Shown here: positions 8,223-17,850 of the stretch, in pieces
Position numbering within the stretch: position 1 is the first letter of the stretch
How the letters are laid out: every line of letters starts with the position of its first letter
Assembly: GCF_002943465.1 (NCBI RefSeq)
Contig: NZ_PTQY01000003.1
Coordinates: 186,001 to 250,000 of the forward strand
DNA: 64,000 nt
Direction of reading: 5' to 3'
Source: Rhodoferax sp. TS-BS-61-7
Lineage (GTDB): Bacteria; Pseudomonadota; Gammaproteobacteria; Burkholderiales; Burkholderiaceae_C
Program-made: the position numbers and the translations under genes
The notes under the pieces: generated by a model
Told to the model about the DNA's origin: nothing
Databases searched by the model: none
Seen by the model: the letters and a program-made list of their open reading frames with translations, nothing else

Positions 8223-8879
8223 TCAGTCGCCCAGGTCGATGTGCTGGGCCAGGGGCACACCCGCGGGGGCTTCGTAGTCGGCCACCACCCAGGCGCGTGT
8301 GGTGTGGCTGGCGGCTTCGCGCAGCAGGTCCAGCACGCAGCGGATGGAGCGTTTGTCGAGTGCCGCAAACGGCTCATCCAGCAGCGTGAGCACGGCGCCA
8401 GACGCCAGCGCCGCAGCCAACCGGACCTTGCGTTTGGAGCCGGTGGACAACATGTACAGCGGCTTCTCCAGATGCGGCGTCAGGTCCAGCGCCTCCGTGA
8501 GGTCGGCCAGCAGCGCAGCGTTCCACCCCGGGTAACGCGCGGCCGTGCTGGCCAGAAAGTCCACGCCACGCATGGAGTCATGCGCTGTGGTGCGCGGGTC
8601 CATCCAGAACAGCTGCGCGCGGTAGGCCCCGGGTGCGGTGGCCAGCACCGTGGCGCCAATCTGCAGGTGGCTGCCGGGCAGCAGCAAGTCACCCGCCAGG
8701 CAGCGCAACAGGCTGCTTTTGCCCCGCCCTTCCCCACCGCCCACCCAGCTCACACCGGGCGGAATCTGCAAGGCGGGCAAGTCCAGCACAGGCACACCCG
8801 CAGGCGCCCAGCGCAACGCCCGGGCCTGCGCCACCGGGGCGGGCGTGGGGACAGGAGACTCGGAGGACACAGAGGGCAT
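8223..8879 (-). CDS. ABC-type ATP-binding protein
   Basis: Small stand-alone ATPase of ~218 aa. The Walker A region is VGGGEGRGKSSLL (residues ~40-52), the signature loop is degenerate (MLSTGSKRK in place of LSGGQ), and Walker B is VLTLLDEPFAALD. No permease is adjacent, so it either pairs with a distant membrane component or has a non-transport role. I start at ATG 8879 (MPSVSSESP). The frame is open to 8966, but that extension runs through a repeat copy and is unlikely to be coding. Confidence 0.75.
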   Translation of the reverse strand: MPSVSSESPVPTPAPVAQARALRWAPAGVPVLDLPALQIPPGVSWVGGGEGRGKSSLLRCLAGDLLLPGSHLQIGATVLATAPGAYRAQLFWMDPRTTAHDSMRGVDFLASTAARYPGWNAALLADLTEALDLTPHLEKPLYMLSTGSKRKVRLAAALASGAVLTLLDEPFAALDKRSIRCVLDLLREAASHTTRAWVVADYEAPAGVPLAQHIDLGD

Positions 8880-8914
8880 GGTGGCAGTCAACGGGTGGTA
8901 ACAAGGGTCTATTT

Positions 8915-8964
8915 TGCTACCAATACAGGAGCTGCTTGCGCAATATCCACGGGGGCTAGAGGCC
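8915..8964 (+). repeat. Dispersed ~50-bp palindromic repeat, copy 2
   Basis: Well-preserved copy (TGCTAC... GGAGCTGCTTGCGCA... GGGGGCTAGAGGCC), located between the start of the ABC ATPase gene and the terminator at 8987. Confidence 0.85.
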
Positions 8965-8986
8965 AATTTGGCACCAAACTCGCAAT

Positions 8987-9014
8987 AAAAAAGCCAGCCC
9001 TCGGGCTGGCTTTT
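8987..9014. terminator. Bidirectional rho-independent terminator
   Basis: Perfect stem AAGCCAGCCC / GGGCTGGCTT around a TC turn, flanked by A-rich sequence on one side and TTTT on the other. It ends the cytochrome b561/YceI operon on the minus strand, 23 bp after the stop at 9037. Confidence 0.85.
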
Positions 9015-9036
9015 GCCGAGGCAGGGGGCCGCAGGT

Positions 9037-9609
9037 TTACTGCTTGATGGCTTCCAGCGCGATGGTGATGGTCACGTCGTCACCCACGTACGGTGCGAAC
9101 TTGCCGGCGTTGAACTCGGTGCGCTTGATGGTGGTGGTGGCTTCCGCACCGATCACGTCCTTCTTGTTCATGGGGTGGGTGGTGGACACAAAGTTCACGA
9201 TCTTCAGGGTCGCAGGCTTGGTCACGCCCTTGATAGTCAGGTTGCCTTCCACGCTGGCGGGCTTGTCGCCGTCAAACACCACCTTGGTGGACTTGAACGT
9301 GGCGGTGGGGAATTTGGCAGTGTCCAGGAAGTCTTCGCCCTGGATGTGGCTGTTGAACGCAGTGAAGCCGGTGTCCACACCCTTCATGTCGATCAGCACG
9401 TCCACGGCGCCGGTCTTGGCGGCCTTGTCGAAGGTGACGGTGCCGGTGGTGTTGTTGAAGCGGCTTTGCTGGGTGGACAGGCCAAAGTGGCTGTACGAGA
9501 AGCGGGGGAAGGTGTGCGAGGTGTCAATCGCGTAAGTGGCGGACTGGGCGCTGGCAGCACCGGCGAAGGCGGAAAGTGCCAGGGCGGCAGCGATGAGGGA
9601 TGTACGCAT
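9037..9609 (-). CDS. YceI-family periplasmic protein
   Basis: YceI-like lipocalin-fold protein of 190 aa with a Sec signal peptide (MRTSLIAAALALSAFAGAASA-Q). Family features are YAIDTSHTFPRFSYSHFG, FNNTTGTVTFD, HIQGEDFLDTAKFPTATFKST, and the closing DDVTITIALEAIKQ. Such proteins bind isoprenoid-like lipids. Start ATG 9609 has GGAG-like sequence upstream. Third gene of the cytochrome b561/YceI/YceI operon, as in the yceJ-yceI pair of enterics. Confidence 0.9.
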   Translation of the reverse strand: MRTSLIAAALALSAFAGAASAQSATYAIDTSHTFPRFSYSHFGLSTQQSRFNNTTGTVTFDKAAKTGAVDVLIDMKGVDTGFTAFNSHIQGEDFLDTAKFPTATFKSTKVVFDGDKPASVEGNLTIKGVTKPATLKIVNFVSTTHPMNKKDVIGAEATTTIKRTEFNAGKFAPYVGDDVTITIALEAIKQ

Positions 9610-9665
9610 GGAAAACTCCTGATTTGCGGGTTGGGTGAAAAAAGAAACTACGGGAACCAAAAAAC

Positions 9666-10238
9666 TTAAATCTTGCCCACGCCGGTGAGCGCGAGCTTGA
9701 ACTTGACCTGCACGTCGTCGGCCACCATGGAGGTGTCGGCCCACTCGTTTTCGCCAATCTTGAAGGCCAGGCGCTTGAGCACAAAGGTGCCGGTCACGGT
9801 GGTAGTGGCACCACTCTGCGTCAGTGCCACAGGCACCACCACATCGCGGCTGGCGCCCTTGATGGCGAGCTTGCCGCTCACCTCAAACTTGCCGCCACCC
9901 AGGCCTTTGACCGTGGTGGACTGGAAGGTGGCTTGCGGGAACTTGGCGGTGTTGAACCAGTTGGGGCGTGGCAACTCGGCGTCACTCTCGGGTACGCCCA
10001 AAGTGGCGCTGGCGATATCTACGGTGAACGCAATTTTGCTGGCGTCGGGCTTGGCGGGGTCGAAGGCAATTTGTGCATCAAATTTCTTGAAGCGGCCTTC
10101 CACGGGCACGCCCATCTGTTTGCTCACAAACACGATTTCGCTCTGGGCGGGCACCAGCTTTTGCTGGGCCAGTGCCAGCGTGCTGCCAAAGGCCGATGCG
10201 GCCACCAGGGCAGACACCAAAATACGGGAAACGGACAT
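9666..10238 (-). CDS. YceI-family periplasmic protein, second copy
   Basis: Second YceI-type protein, also 190 aa, with a signal peptide ending LALA-QQ. It carries QSEIVFVSKQMGVPVEGRF, DAELPRPNWFNTAKFPQATF and KLAIKGASRDVVVPV. The SKQMGVPVEGRFKKF start is typical of the subgroup paired with cytochrome b561. It lies between the cytochrome gene (10283) and the other YceI gene, with short gaps, so a three-gene operon is likely. The two YceI proteins are clearly divergent from each other, so this is not a recent duplication. Confidence 0.9.
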   Translation of the reverse strand: MSVSRILVSALVAASAFGSTLALAQQKLVPAQSEIVFVSKQMGVPVEGRFKKFDAQIAFDPAKPDASKIAFTVDIASATLGVPESDAELPRPNWFNTAKFPQATFQSTTVKGLGGGKFEVSGKLAIKGASRDVVVPVALTQSGATTTVTGTFVLKRLAFKIGENEWADTSMVADDVQVKFKLALTGVGKI

Positions 10239-10282
10239 GGGTGTTCCTATCAAAAAAAGTAGCAGATGTGGGGAGTGGCGCT

Positions 10283-10861
10283 TCAGTGGCGGCCGGGCAG
10301 CATGCGTTTGAGCAGGCCATCCTTGTCGATCCACTGGTGTTTGAGCGCCGCAGCGATGTGCAAACCCGCCAGTCCGATCAAGGCAAACGCACTTAGTTCA
10401 TGCAAAGGTTTGATCATTTCTGCCAGCGCTTTGTCCACCGGCACAAAGTCGGGCAAGGGCAACACGCCAAACACCACGATGGGAAACCCCGCCGCCGAGC
10501 TATAGGCCCAGCCAATCAGCGGCACCAGAAAGAACAAGGCGTACAGCGCGTAATGTGTGCCGTGGTGCGCCCAGTGCTGCCAGGTGGGCATGGCATCGGC
10601 AATCGCGTTAGGCAACGCGGGCGGGCGGTGTGTGACGCGCCACAACAAACGCAACGTTGACAGCGTGAGGATGGTGATACCCGCCCACTTGTGCCAGTTG
10701 TAGAGCTTGAGCCGGGTCGGCGAAAACGGCAGGCTGGTCATGTACAGGCCGACGCCAAACAGGCCCAGAATGGCCAAAGCCAATACCCAGTGCAACACTA
10801 TGGCCGTGTGGCTGTAGCGGTGCGCGGGGGCCTTGGAGGAGGAAGTGGTTACAGAAGCCAT
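10283..10861 (-). CDS. Cytochrome b561 family membrane protein
   Basis: Di-haem b561-type membrane cytochrome, ~192 aa, with four predicted transmembrane helices and histidines in the expected places (RYSHTAIVLHWVLALAIL, NWHKWAGI, HHGTHYALYALFFLVPLIGW, PLHELSAFALIGLAGLHIAAAL). It probably passes electrons between quinones and a periplasmic acceptor. It leads the operon with two YceI genes. ATG 10861 is chosen; an in-frame GTG lies two codons upstream. Confidence 0.9.
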   Translation of the reverse strand: MASVTTSSSKAPAHRYSHTAIVLHWVLALAILGLFGVGLYMTSLPFSPTRLKLYNWHKWAGITILTLSTLRLLWRVTHRPPALPNAIADAMPTWQHWAHHGTHYALYALFFLVPLIGWAYSSAAGFPIVVFGVLPLPDFVPVDKALAEMIKPLHELSAFALIGLAGLHIAAALKHQWIDKDGLLKRMLPGRH

Positions 10862-10990
10862 GGCCACAAGTCTAGGGGGCCACGGGTTTCCCTATTTTGA
10901 ATTTGATTGATGATCAGATTCAAATAATGTGAACGCCCAAGTTCCCCGGCTAGTCCGTTTGGACAGGAAAAACACGACGAATGGTCGGAC

Positions 10991-11254
10991 TTAACGCCCT
11001 GAACGGCGCATCTCGCGCAGCATGAACAAGTACAGCCCCTCCACCTTCTCGCGCGCCCAGGGGGTTTTGCGCAAAAACTTGAGGCTGGAGCCCACGCTGG
11101 GCTCAAAAGTGAAGCAGCGCACCGGCACCCGCTCGCCCAATCCATCCCAGCCGTAATACTCGGCCAACTCGGTCACGATGGCCTCCAGCGTTTTGCCGTG
11201 CAGGGGGTTATTGGCTTGCTTGGCGGGGGCGGGCTTGGGGGCTTCGGTGCTCAT
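10991..11254 (-). CDS. VF530-type DUF2132 protein
   Basis: Small soluble protein of 87 aa matching the VF530/DUF2132 family: [22 protein letters not shown], then [34 protein letters not shown]. The fold is helical and the role unknown, though DNA binding has been suggested for the family. A low-complexity Ala/Pro/Lys leader precedes the domain. It stands alone between the cytochrome operon and the DUF1697 pseudogene. Confidence 0.8.
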   Translation of the reverse strand: MSTEAPKPAPAKQANNPLHGKTLEAIVTELAEYYGWDGLGERVPVRCFTFEPSVGSSLKFLRKTPWAREKVEGLYLFMLREMRRSGR

Positions 11255-11282
11255 GCGGGGATTGTCGCCGCTTCGTGATGGT

Positions 11283-11779
11283 TCAGGCGGCCGCGCACTT
11301 GCGCATGCTCTCCCAGGTTCGTGTGGTGATGTCGCTCCCGAAGGTCTTTTCGATCAGCCGCATGAACGCCGGCCCCGTGTCGCCCGGTACATAGCTGCAA
11401 AACACCTCACGCCCGATCACGTTCACGATCTGCGCGTCTTCCAGCACCACGGGCAGTTTGGGCACAACCTGCGGGGCGTCACGCAAAAAACTCACCACAC
11501 GTTTGGACTGCGGCGCCAGCCTGGCATGGGCATACGGATCAGGGCGCTGACGGGCCGGATGATGGTGTAAAACGTGCGGTCCAGTGCCTGCTGCATGGCG
11601 GCTTCCGCCTTGCGCTCCAGCGCCACCTCGGTGGCCTTGCGTGCATCAAACACCACATTGCCGCTGGAGAGCACGGTTTTGACATTGGTGAACCCCACCG
11701 CCTCAAACGCCCGCTTCAACTCGGGCATCTTGGCATTCATGGGGCTGACCCCGCGCAGGAAGGCAACGTATCTGGACAT
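11283..11779 (-). pseudogene. DUF1697 family gene with a single-base frameshift
   Basis: The N-terminal half (MSRYVAFLRGVSPMNAKMPELKR..., SSGNVVFDA) and the C-terminal half (KRVVSFLRDAP, VNVIGREVFCSYVPGD...) of a DUF1697 protein lie in two different minus-strand frames. The frames meet around 11536-11552, where the first frame reads ...PVSALIRMPM and the second, continuing correctly, reads PDPYAHARLAPQSKR. Restoring one base in this stretch would join them into one protein of normal family length (~165 aa). It is either a recent loss of function or a sequencing error. Confidence 0.8.
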
Positions 11780-11795
11780 GGTGTTTTGCTACCAG

Positions 11796-12272
11796 CTAGT
11801 GTGCGCGCTCAGAACCCGAATTTTTCCCCAACAGCTTGACCATGGGCAGCCCTTCCAAGCCTGCCCAGACTTGGCTGGGGCCAGAAACACGGAATCCATT
11901 GCGCGTATAAAAGTCGCGCGCGGTACGCGTGCTCTTCAAGTGAACCGGCCCATCGAGGTGCGTTTCCATCGTACGAAGAAGTGCCTTGCCAACGCCTTGG
12001 TAGAGTGCTTCAGGCACAACATAGAGCAGCGCCAATTCGTCTGAATGGGCCAGCGCAAATCCCACCACGCTGCCACCTCGGACAGCCACGATCGCCACAG
12101 CATTGGTGGCCTGAAGCCAAGCCAAGATGTTGTCGGGAGTTTTGTTCTCCAACCAGGCGGCCATTACTGCTGGATCGCCCCCATGGTCGGCATGGCAGCA
12201 CTCTGCGATAGATCGACGAACGACCTCACAGATCGCCGCGGCGTCTGCAGGTACAGCAATCCGGATATCCAT
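11796..12272 (-). CDS. GNAT-family N-acetyltransferase
   Basis: Single-domain GNAT enzyme of 158 aa. It begins MDIRIAVPADAAAICEVVRRSI and has the beta4/acetyl-CoA loop ELALLYVVPEALYQGVGKALL, containing the Q/R-x-x-G-x-G/A motif, followed by FYTRNGFRVSG, a typical GNAT ending. Acceptor substrate unknown. ATG 12272 is preceded by GGGAGG ten bases upstream; a TTG codon just before it is in frame but less likely. Confidence 0.85.
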   Translation of the reverse strand: MDIRIAVPADAAAICEVVRRSIAECCHADHGGDPAVMAAWLENKTPDNILAWLQATNAVAIVAVRGGSVVGFALAHSDELALLYVVPEALYQGVGKALLRTMETHLDGPVHLKSTRTARDFYTRNGFRVSGPSQVWAGLEGLPMVKLLGKNSGSERAH

Positions 12273-12342
12273 CAAAGTAGCCTCCCCTCGAACCGTCCTC
12301 TCCCACGAAGCGTGAGATCGAATGATTCTAGGCCGCCACTGG

Positions 12343-13326
12343 CTAGCCCTCGAACTGCGGATGCAGCTGCCGGATGCGTGACATGGCCATACCCGCCGCC
12401 GCCGTACGGGTCTCCACCCCCAGCTTCACAAACACGCGTTCCAGGTGCTTCTTCACGGTCATGGGGCTGCTGCCCAAAATGTCGCCAATGTCCTTGTTGG
12501 TCTTGCCCTTGACGACCCAGTAGAGCACCTCGGCCTCTTTGGCGGTGAGTTTGAAGGACAGGCTCATGGCTTCGATGACGGCGGTGTCCGACACCTCGCG
12601 CATGACGATGAGCCAGTCGCCGCCCGCGTCGCTATCGCCAATCTGCTGGTGCAGGCGGAAGGTGAGTCGCTTGGGGCCGCGCTCCAGGCTCAGCTTGGCC
12701 GGCTCGCCGCCGCGCGCTACCGTTTGCAGGCAGGCCTGCAGCCAGGTCAGCAGCTCGGGTGGTGTGTGTGGGGCCTGCGTGCCGCAGTAGCGCTCCAGCA
12801 GTTCACGCGCCAGCGGGGTTTGCCACATCAGGCAACCGTCAGCCGCGCGCACGGTGATGGTGGCGTAACCAAAGGCGTCCAGCGCGTTGCGGGTCTGGCG
12901 CCGTTCGCGCGCGCCGGCCAGATGCACGCCCATGCGGGCCAGTACCTCTTTGGGCTTGATGGGTTTGGTCACATAGTCCACGCCGCCGCTCTCCAGTGCC
13001 GCCACCAGGTATTCGGTCTCGGTCAGGCCGGTCATGAAGATGATGGGGATGTGTGTGGTGTGCGGCGCGGCTTTCAGGCGACGCGCCACTTCAAAACCAT
13101 CCATGCCGGGCATCATGGCGTCGAGCAAGATCACATCGGGCAAGCCTTGGGCGGCGCGCTGCAGCGCGGCCTCGCCCGAGGTGGCGATGAGCACGGTGTA
13201 GCCCGACTCGTCCAGCGCGTCATGCAGCACCGACAGGTTGTCGGGCACGTCGTCGACGATGAGCACCACGTCGCTGTTGGCGCGGTCCAGGGTGTCGATG
13301 GCGTCGTCAATGGGGAGGGCTGGCAT
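12343..13326 (-). CDS. Response regulator, receiver plus LuxR-type HTH
   Basis: Two-component response regulator of 327 aa. The receiver (residues ~18-130) has VVLIVDDVPDN, the phospho-acceptor in VILLDAMMPGMDGFE, IIFMTGL and YVTKPIKPKEVL. A PAS-like middle region follows, and then a C-terminal LuxR/FixJ HTH (FKLTAKEAEVLYWVVKGKTNK, DIGDILGSSPMTVKKHLERVF). The start overlaps the end of the upstream transporter-kinase gene by 20 bp, which implies translational coupling and makes it the cognate output protein. Its target promoters are not visible, but the divergent urease operon is the nearest candidate. Confidence 0.9.
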   Translation of the reverse strand: MPALPIDDAIDTLDRANSDVVLIVDDVPDNLSVLHDALDESGYTVLIATSGEAALQRAAQGLPDVILLDAMMPGMDGFEVARRLKAAPHTTHIPIIFMTGLTETEYLVAALESGGVDYVTKPIKPKEVLARMGVHLAGARERRQTRNALDAFGYATITVRAADGCLMWQTPLARELLERYCGTQAPHTPPELLTWLQACLQTVARGGEPAKLSLERGPKRLTFRLHQQIGDSDAGGDWLIVMREVSDTAVIEAMSLSFKLTAKEAEVLYWVVKGKTNKDIGDILGSSPMTVKKHLERVFVKLGVETRTAAAGMAMSRIRQLHPQFEG

Positions 13327-16300
13327 CAAGCGCTTTCTGCAATTGGGTGGCCATGGCCTCGAACTGGTACTGGCGCGCCAGCGCGGCCATGGCTTGGGTG
13401 AAGGCCAGGCATTGCGGTTGGGCAGCGGCAATGGCGTCGAGCTTGTTGACGATGCCGCGGTAAAAGCCCAAGCGCACCAAGTCCAACAGGGACTGGCAAT
13501 CGGCCACATTCGGCATCACTACCGCGCTGGGCCCGGTGGCAGCGGCCGCAGGTTCGGGCGCGCTGAGTGCATCCACCCACTCCAGCGCGAGCTTGCGCTC
13601 CAGCCAGTCCAGCAGCTCGGTATGGCGCACGGGTTTGACGATGAAATCTTCGGGCGGCAGGCCCAGGCCGTTGTCCAGCCCGCGGTCAAACGCGTTGGCC
13701 GAGACGATGGCCACCTTGGGCTGCATACCGCCCAGTGCCGGGTTGCTGCGAATACGCCGCAGTGTTTCCCAACCGTCGATACCGGGCATGGCCAGGTCCA
13801 GCAGCACCACATCGGGGTGCAGGCCGGCGGCCAGCAGGTCCAGGCAGTCATGGCCGCTGGCGGCGGTGCGCACCTCAAAACCCAGCGGCTCCAACAGGCT
13901 CACCAGCAGTTCGCGGTCGGCCTCTTCGTTGTCCACCACCAGCACCTTGCGGCGCGCGCCGGCATAGCCCAGGCGTGGCTTGCGCGGCGTAGCCACGGCG
14001 TGCTGCTCTGCGCTGGCCGGCAGGTGCAGTTCGGGCAAAAACAGGCGAACGCGGAACACCGAGCCCTGGCCCAGTGTGGTGCTGGCCGAGAGTTCACCGC
14101 CCATCAGGTCCGTCAGCATCTTGGCAATGGTCAGGCCCAGGCCGGAGCCGGTGGTGCCACCGGCTGCGCTGGCGCCGCGGGTAAAGGGGTCGAAGATGCG
14201 GTCCAAGTCGTCCTGCGCCATGCCGGGGCCGGTGTCCACCACCTCCACCTGCGCCATCTCGCGCGCATAACGCAGGCGCAGAGTCACACCGCCAGTCTGG
14301 GTGAACTTGATGGCATTGCCCAGCAGGTTGAAAAAGATCTGGCGCACACGTTTCTCGTCGGCGCGCACCCAGTCGGGAATGCTGCCCTGCACCTCAAAAC
14401 GGAAGCTCAGGCCCTTGGCCGCGGCCTGCAGCTCGAACATGCTGGCCATCTCGTGCATGCCACTGGCGAACTGCATGGGCTTCACATTGAGCGTGAGCTT
14501 ACCGCTCTCGATGTGGGCCATGTCCAGCGTGCCTTCGATCAGCGAGAGCAAATGCTCCCCACCACGCTTGATCACGCTGACCGCCTGCTTGCGGTGCGCG
14601 GGAATGGAGGCGTCCTCCCCCATGAGCTGGGCATAGCCCAGGATGCTGTTGAGCGGCGTGCGCAGCTCGTGGCTGATGGCGCTGATGTAGCGGCTCTTGG
14701 CCTGGTTGGCGGCCTCGGCGGCCTGCTTGGCGCGCTCGGCCAGCAGTTTGGCGTCCTGCAGCGCTTCGTCGGTCTGGCGGTGCGATTCGATTTCGCGCAT
14801 TAACAAATGGGTCTGCCGGTTCGATTCTTCCTGCGCCACCTGCCGGCTCTTGTGCGCCAGCACCAGCCACCAGGCCACGATGCCCGACATCAGCATGAGC
14901 GCCGCAAAGGCCTTGCTGAAGCCCGAGCGCAGCGAGGCCTGCATGGCAGTTTGCTGTTCACCCACCGCGGTGATGGCGCCCAGCTCCTGCATATAAAACA
15001 TGCCAAACACCGTGGCCAAGAGCGGCACGATGATGAGCATGAGCAGGATGAAGTGGCCCAGTCCCGTGTCCAGAAACGGCCACACCGGTTTGGGCAGCAG
15101 CCAGCGCAGCGTAGCCGACCACTGGGTGGACAGGTTGGCGTGCGGCTTGCACATGTCGCCACAGCGCGCGTCCAGCGTGCAGCACAGCGAGCAGATGGGC
15201 CCTTGGTAGGCCGGGCAATGGGCCATGTCGGGGCCCTCATATTCACGCTCGCAGATCACACACCGCCGCACGGTGAGCCGCGCGTAGCTGCCCTGGGCCG
15301 AGGCCTCCATAGGCTGGCGTGCCAGGTAGTACTTGCCCTTGGTGGCCCATGCGATGAGGGGCGAAGTGAGCATGGCCGTGACCAGCGCGACCACTGCCGA
15401 GAAGGCCTTGGCCAAATCCCCAAACAAGCCGAGATATGCCGCAATCGACAGCACGGACGCCAGTGCCATGGCGCCCACACCCACGGGGTTGATGTCATAC
15501 AGGTAGGCGCGCTTGAACTCGATGCCCTTGGGCGACAGGCCCAGCGGCTTGTTGATCACCAGGTCGGCCACCACGGCCATGATCCAGGCGATGGCGATGT
15601 TGGAGTACAGGCCCAGCACGTCACCCAGCGCCTGGAACACGTTCATCTCCATCAGCATGAAGGCGATCAGGCTGTTGAACAGCACCCACACCACACGTCC
15701 CGGGTGGCTGTGGGTCAGGCGCGAGAAGAAGTTGCTCCAGGCCAGCGAACCCGCGTAGGCATTGGTCACATTGATCTTGAGCTGCGACACCACCACAAAC
15801 ACCGCCGTGGCCGCCACCGCCCAGCCCAGTGTGGGGAACACATATTCATACGCCGCCAGGTACATCTGGTTCGGGTCCACCGCGCGGTCGGTCGGCACGC
15901 TATGGCTGATGGCCAGGTAGGCCAGGTAGGCGCCGCCCAGCATCTTGATCACGCCCAGAATCACCCAGCCCGGCCCGCCCACCAGCACGCCCAGCCACCA
16001 GCGGCCGCGGTTGGCGGTGGTTTGCGCGGGCATGAAGCGCAGGTAGTCGGCCTGTTCCCCCATTTGGGTAATCAGGGCGATGCCCACGGTCAATGCGGCA
16101 CCAAACAGGTGCAAATTAAACGAACCAGGCACGCCAAATTCACCAGCATAGTGCGTGATGCCCGCAAAGGCCTGGGGGTCACGCACCAAAACAAAGCCAA
16201 AGGGCACCACCAGCATCACCAACCACAGCGGCTGCGTCCAAATCTGCAGGCGGCTGATGGTGGACACGCCGTGCGTGACCAGCGGAATCACCACCAGCGC

Positions 16301-16906
16301 GCAGATCAGGTAGCCCCAGGTGGGCGGGATATCCAGTGCCAGCTCCAGCGCATAGGCCATGACGGCCGCCTCCAGCGCAAAGAAGATGAAAGTGAAGGAG
16401 GCGTAAATGAGCGAGGTGAGCGTGGAGCCGATGTAGCCAAAACCCGCGCCGCGGGTCAACAGGTCCATGTCCACCCCGTAACGTGCGGCGTAGATGCTAA
16501 TCGGCAGGCCGGCCAGAAAGATGACCAGCCCGGTGGCCAGAATCGCCCACAGCGCGTTCACAAAACCGTATTGCACCAAGAGCGTGGCACCCACCGCTTC
16601 CAGGATCAGGAAGGACGCCGCGCCAAAGGCGGTGTTGGCCACGCGCCACTCAGACCACTTGCGAAAGCGCTGCGGCGTGAAGCGCAGCGCGTAGTCCTCC
16701 ATGGTCTCGGAGGCCACCCAGTTGTTGTAGTCACGGCGGATCTTCACCACCCGCTGGGCGGGCGCTTCGTCAGCGGAAGGGGGCAGCGGCGGGGTGGTCA
16801 CGCCGGATGGGGTGCAGATTTCATGCCACCAGCCTGGGACGTTTGGCGTATGGCGAAAGGCACAGGGATTGCTTACAGTGCAAACTCCCGAATACCGACC
16901 TGCCAC
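13307..16906 (-). CDS. NCS1-type transporter fused to hybrid sensor histidine kinase
   Basis: Very large protein of up to 1199 aa. Residues ~70-530 form a 12-helix NCS1-family (nucleobase/hydantoin/cation symporter) permease ([42 protein letters not shown]). Residues ~549-587 are a cysteine-rich linker (CVIC, HC, CSLCC, RCGDMC), probably zinc-binding. Two more membrane helices (~620, ~670) and a coiled coil precede a HisKA/HATPase kinase with phospho-acceptor His746 in [25 protein letters not shown] and [11 protein letters not shown] receiver (~985-1105, [11 protein letters not shown]) and a ~90-aa tail end the protein. It most likely senses a transported nitrogenous solute. The start is uncertain: GTG 16906 leaves only 14 bp to ureA, and an internal GTG near 16800 is equally plausible. 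Confidence 0.88.
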   Translation of the reverse strand: MAGRYSGVCTVSNPCAFRHTPNVPGWWHEICTPSGVTTPPLPPSADEAPAQRVVKIRRDYNNWVASETMEDYALRFTPQRFRKWSEWRVANTAFGAASFLILEAVGATLLVQYGFVNALWAILATGLVIFLAGLPISIYAARYGVDMDLLTRGAGFGYIGSTLTSLIYASFTFIFFALEAAVMAYALELALDIPPTWGYLICALVVIPLVTHGVSTISRLQIWTQPLWLVMLVVPFGFVLVRDPQAFAGITHYAGEFGVPGSFNLHLFGAALTVGIALITQMGEQADYLRFMPAQTTANRGRWWLGVLVGGPGWVILGVIKMLGGAYLAYLAISHSVPTDRAVDPNQMYLAAYEYVFPTLGWAVAATAVFVVVSQLKINVTNAYAGSLAWSNFFSRLTHSHPGRVVWVLFNSLIAFMLMEMNVFQALGDVLGLYSNIAIAWIMAVVADLVINKPLGLSPKGIEFKRAYLYDINPVGVGAMALASVLSIAAYLGLFGDLAKAFSAVVALVTAMLTSPLIAWATKGKYYLARQPMEASAQGSYARLTVRRCVICEREYEGPDMAHCPAYQGPICSLCCTLDARCGDMCKPHANLSTQWSATLRWLLPKPVWPFLDTGLGHFILLMLIIVPLLATVFGMFYMQELGAITAVGEQQTAMQASLRSGFSKAFAALMLMSGIVAWWLVLAHKSRQVAQEESNRQTHLLMREIESHRQTDEALQDAKLLAERAKQAAEAANQAKSRYISAISHELRTPLNSILGYAQLMGEDASIPAHRKQAVSVIKRGGEHLLSLIEGTLDMAHIESGKLTLNVKPMQFASGMHEMASMFELQAAAKGLSFRFEVQGSIPDWVRADEKRVRQIFFNLLGNAIKFTQTGGVTLRLRYAREMAQVEVVDTGPGMAQDDLDRIFDPFTRGASAAGGTTGSGLGLTIAKMLTDLMGGELSASTTLGQGSVFRVRLFLPELHLPASAEQHAVATPRKPRLGYAGARRKVLVVDNEEADRELLVSLLEPLGFEVRTAASGHDCLDLLAAGLHPDVVLLDLAMPGIDGWETLRRIRSNPALGGMQPKVAIVSANAFDRGLDNGLGLPPEDFIVKPVRHTELLDWLERKLALEWVDALSAPEPAAAATGPSAVVMPNVADCQSLLDLVRLGFYRGIVNKLDAIAAAQPQCLAFTQAMAALARQYQFEAMATQLQKALDASPPH

Positions 16907-16920
16907 CTTCCGAGAACGTT

Positions 16921-17223
16921 ATGGAACTCACGCCCCGAGAGAAAGACAAGCTGCTGATCTTCACCGCCGGCCTGCTGGCCGAGCGGCGCAAGGCCCGCGG
17001 CCTCAAGCTCAACTACCCCGAAGCCATCGCCCTGATCAGCTGCGCCGTGATGGAAGGCGCGCGCGACGGCAAGACGGTCGCCCAACTCATGAGCGAAGGC
17101 CGCGCGGTGCTGACACGCGATGACGTGATGGACGGTATCGCCGAAATGATCCCCGACATCCAGGTGGAAGCCACCTTTCCTGACGGGACCAAGCTGGTCA
17201 CCGTCCACCAACCGATCGTATGA
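16921..17223 (+). CDS. ureA: Urease subunit gamma
   Basis: Smallest structural subunit of nickel urease (urea to ammonia and carbamate), 100 aa, the normal length. [23 protein letters not shown] at the N-terminus and [22 protein letters not shown] are diagnostic. ATG 16921 is chosen because the family always starts [12 protein letters not shown]; the longer open frame upstream lies in the divergent kinase gene. Its stop overlaps the ureJ start (ATGA). First gene of the urease operon. Confidence 0.97.
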   Translation: MELTPREKDKLLIFTAGLLAERRKARGLKLNYPEAIALISCAVMEGARDGKTVAQLMSEGRAVLTRDDVMDGIAEMIPDIQVEATFPDGTKLVTVHQPIV

Positions 17224-17840
17224 AACACCCAGCCCACGGAGACCGTATGCGACCCTCGTTGAAAAATGCTCTTCTTTTGATAGCTGCTTGCGCAATATCC
17301 ACGGGGGCTAGTGCCCATACTGGCCATGGAACGCACAGTCTGATGGAAGGCCTGGCCCATCCCTTCGGCGCCGACCACCTGCTGGCCATGCTGGCCGTGG
17401 GCGTTTGGTCCGTAAGCGCCCTGCCCGCCCGCCAGGCCTGGCAAGGCCCCGCCACCTTCCTGCTGGCCCTGGTGGCAAGCGCCATGTTGGGTGCCAGCGG
17501 TGTAACGCTGCCGTACCTGGAACACGCGGTTGCCCTGTCCGTGGTGCTTTTCGGCGCCATGCTCATCGTGGCAGCCAAGCCCCTGCCCAAAGCCTTGGGC
17601 CTGGGACTCATAGCCGCAGCCGCCTCGTTGCACGGCCTGGCCCACGGTGCGGAAACACCGGCAACCGGCTTTGCCGGCTACGCGGCTGGCTTCCTGCTGA
17701 CCACGGCCGCGCTGCATTTGGGTGGCGTGGGCATGGGTCTGAGCATCCGCCGGTGGCTGACGGAACGCAGTGGCACTGTGCTCACCACCTTGGGCGGCTC
17801 CCTTGGCTTGGCAGGCGTCTACCTCTTCACCCAAGTCTGA
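17220..17840 (+). CDS. ureJ: HupE/UreJ-family nickel permease
   Basis: Integral membrane protein of 206 aa, probably a secondary nickel or cobalt transporter supplying urease. The hallmark is the metal-binding helix [17 protein letters not shown]; six or seven hydrophobic segments follow ([10 protein letters not shown] is the second conserved His motif). The N-terminal signal-like segment [15 protein letters not shown] is encoded by a copy of the dispersed repeat (17267-17315), so the export signal appears to be repeat-derived. ATG at 17220 overlaps the ureA stop; a second ATG at 17247 (MRPSLKN) would give a more standard signal peptide. Confidence 0.92.
   Translation: MKHPAHGDRMRPSLKNALLLIAACAISTGASAHTGHGTHSLMEGLAHPFGADHLLAMLAVGVWSVSALPARQAWQGPATFLLALVASAMLGASGVTLPYLEHAVALSVVLFGAMLIVAAKPLPKALGLGLIAAAASLHGLAHGAETPATGFAGYAAGFLLTTAALHLGGVGMGLSIRRWLTERSGTVLTTLGGSLGLAGVYLFTQV
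17267..17315 (+). repeat. Dispersed palindromic repeat, copy 3, inside ureJ
   Basis: TTTTGATAGCTGCTTGCGCA... GGGGGCTAGTGCCC, nearly identical in its core to copies 2 and 9. Read in the ureJ frame it gives [12 protein letters not shown], the hydrophobic core and AxA cleavage region of the signal peptide. Confidence 0.85.
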
Positions 17841-17850
17841 GGGCCTCCGC

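Noticed and set aside
14807..16957. 716-codon plus-strand frame opposite the transporter-kinase gene
   Set aside because: Pure shadow: His/Gln/Arg-rich translation with no motif, while the minus strand has clear NCS1 and kinase motifs.
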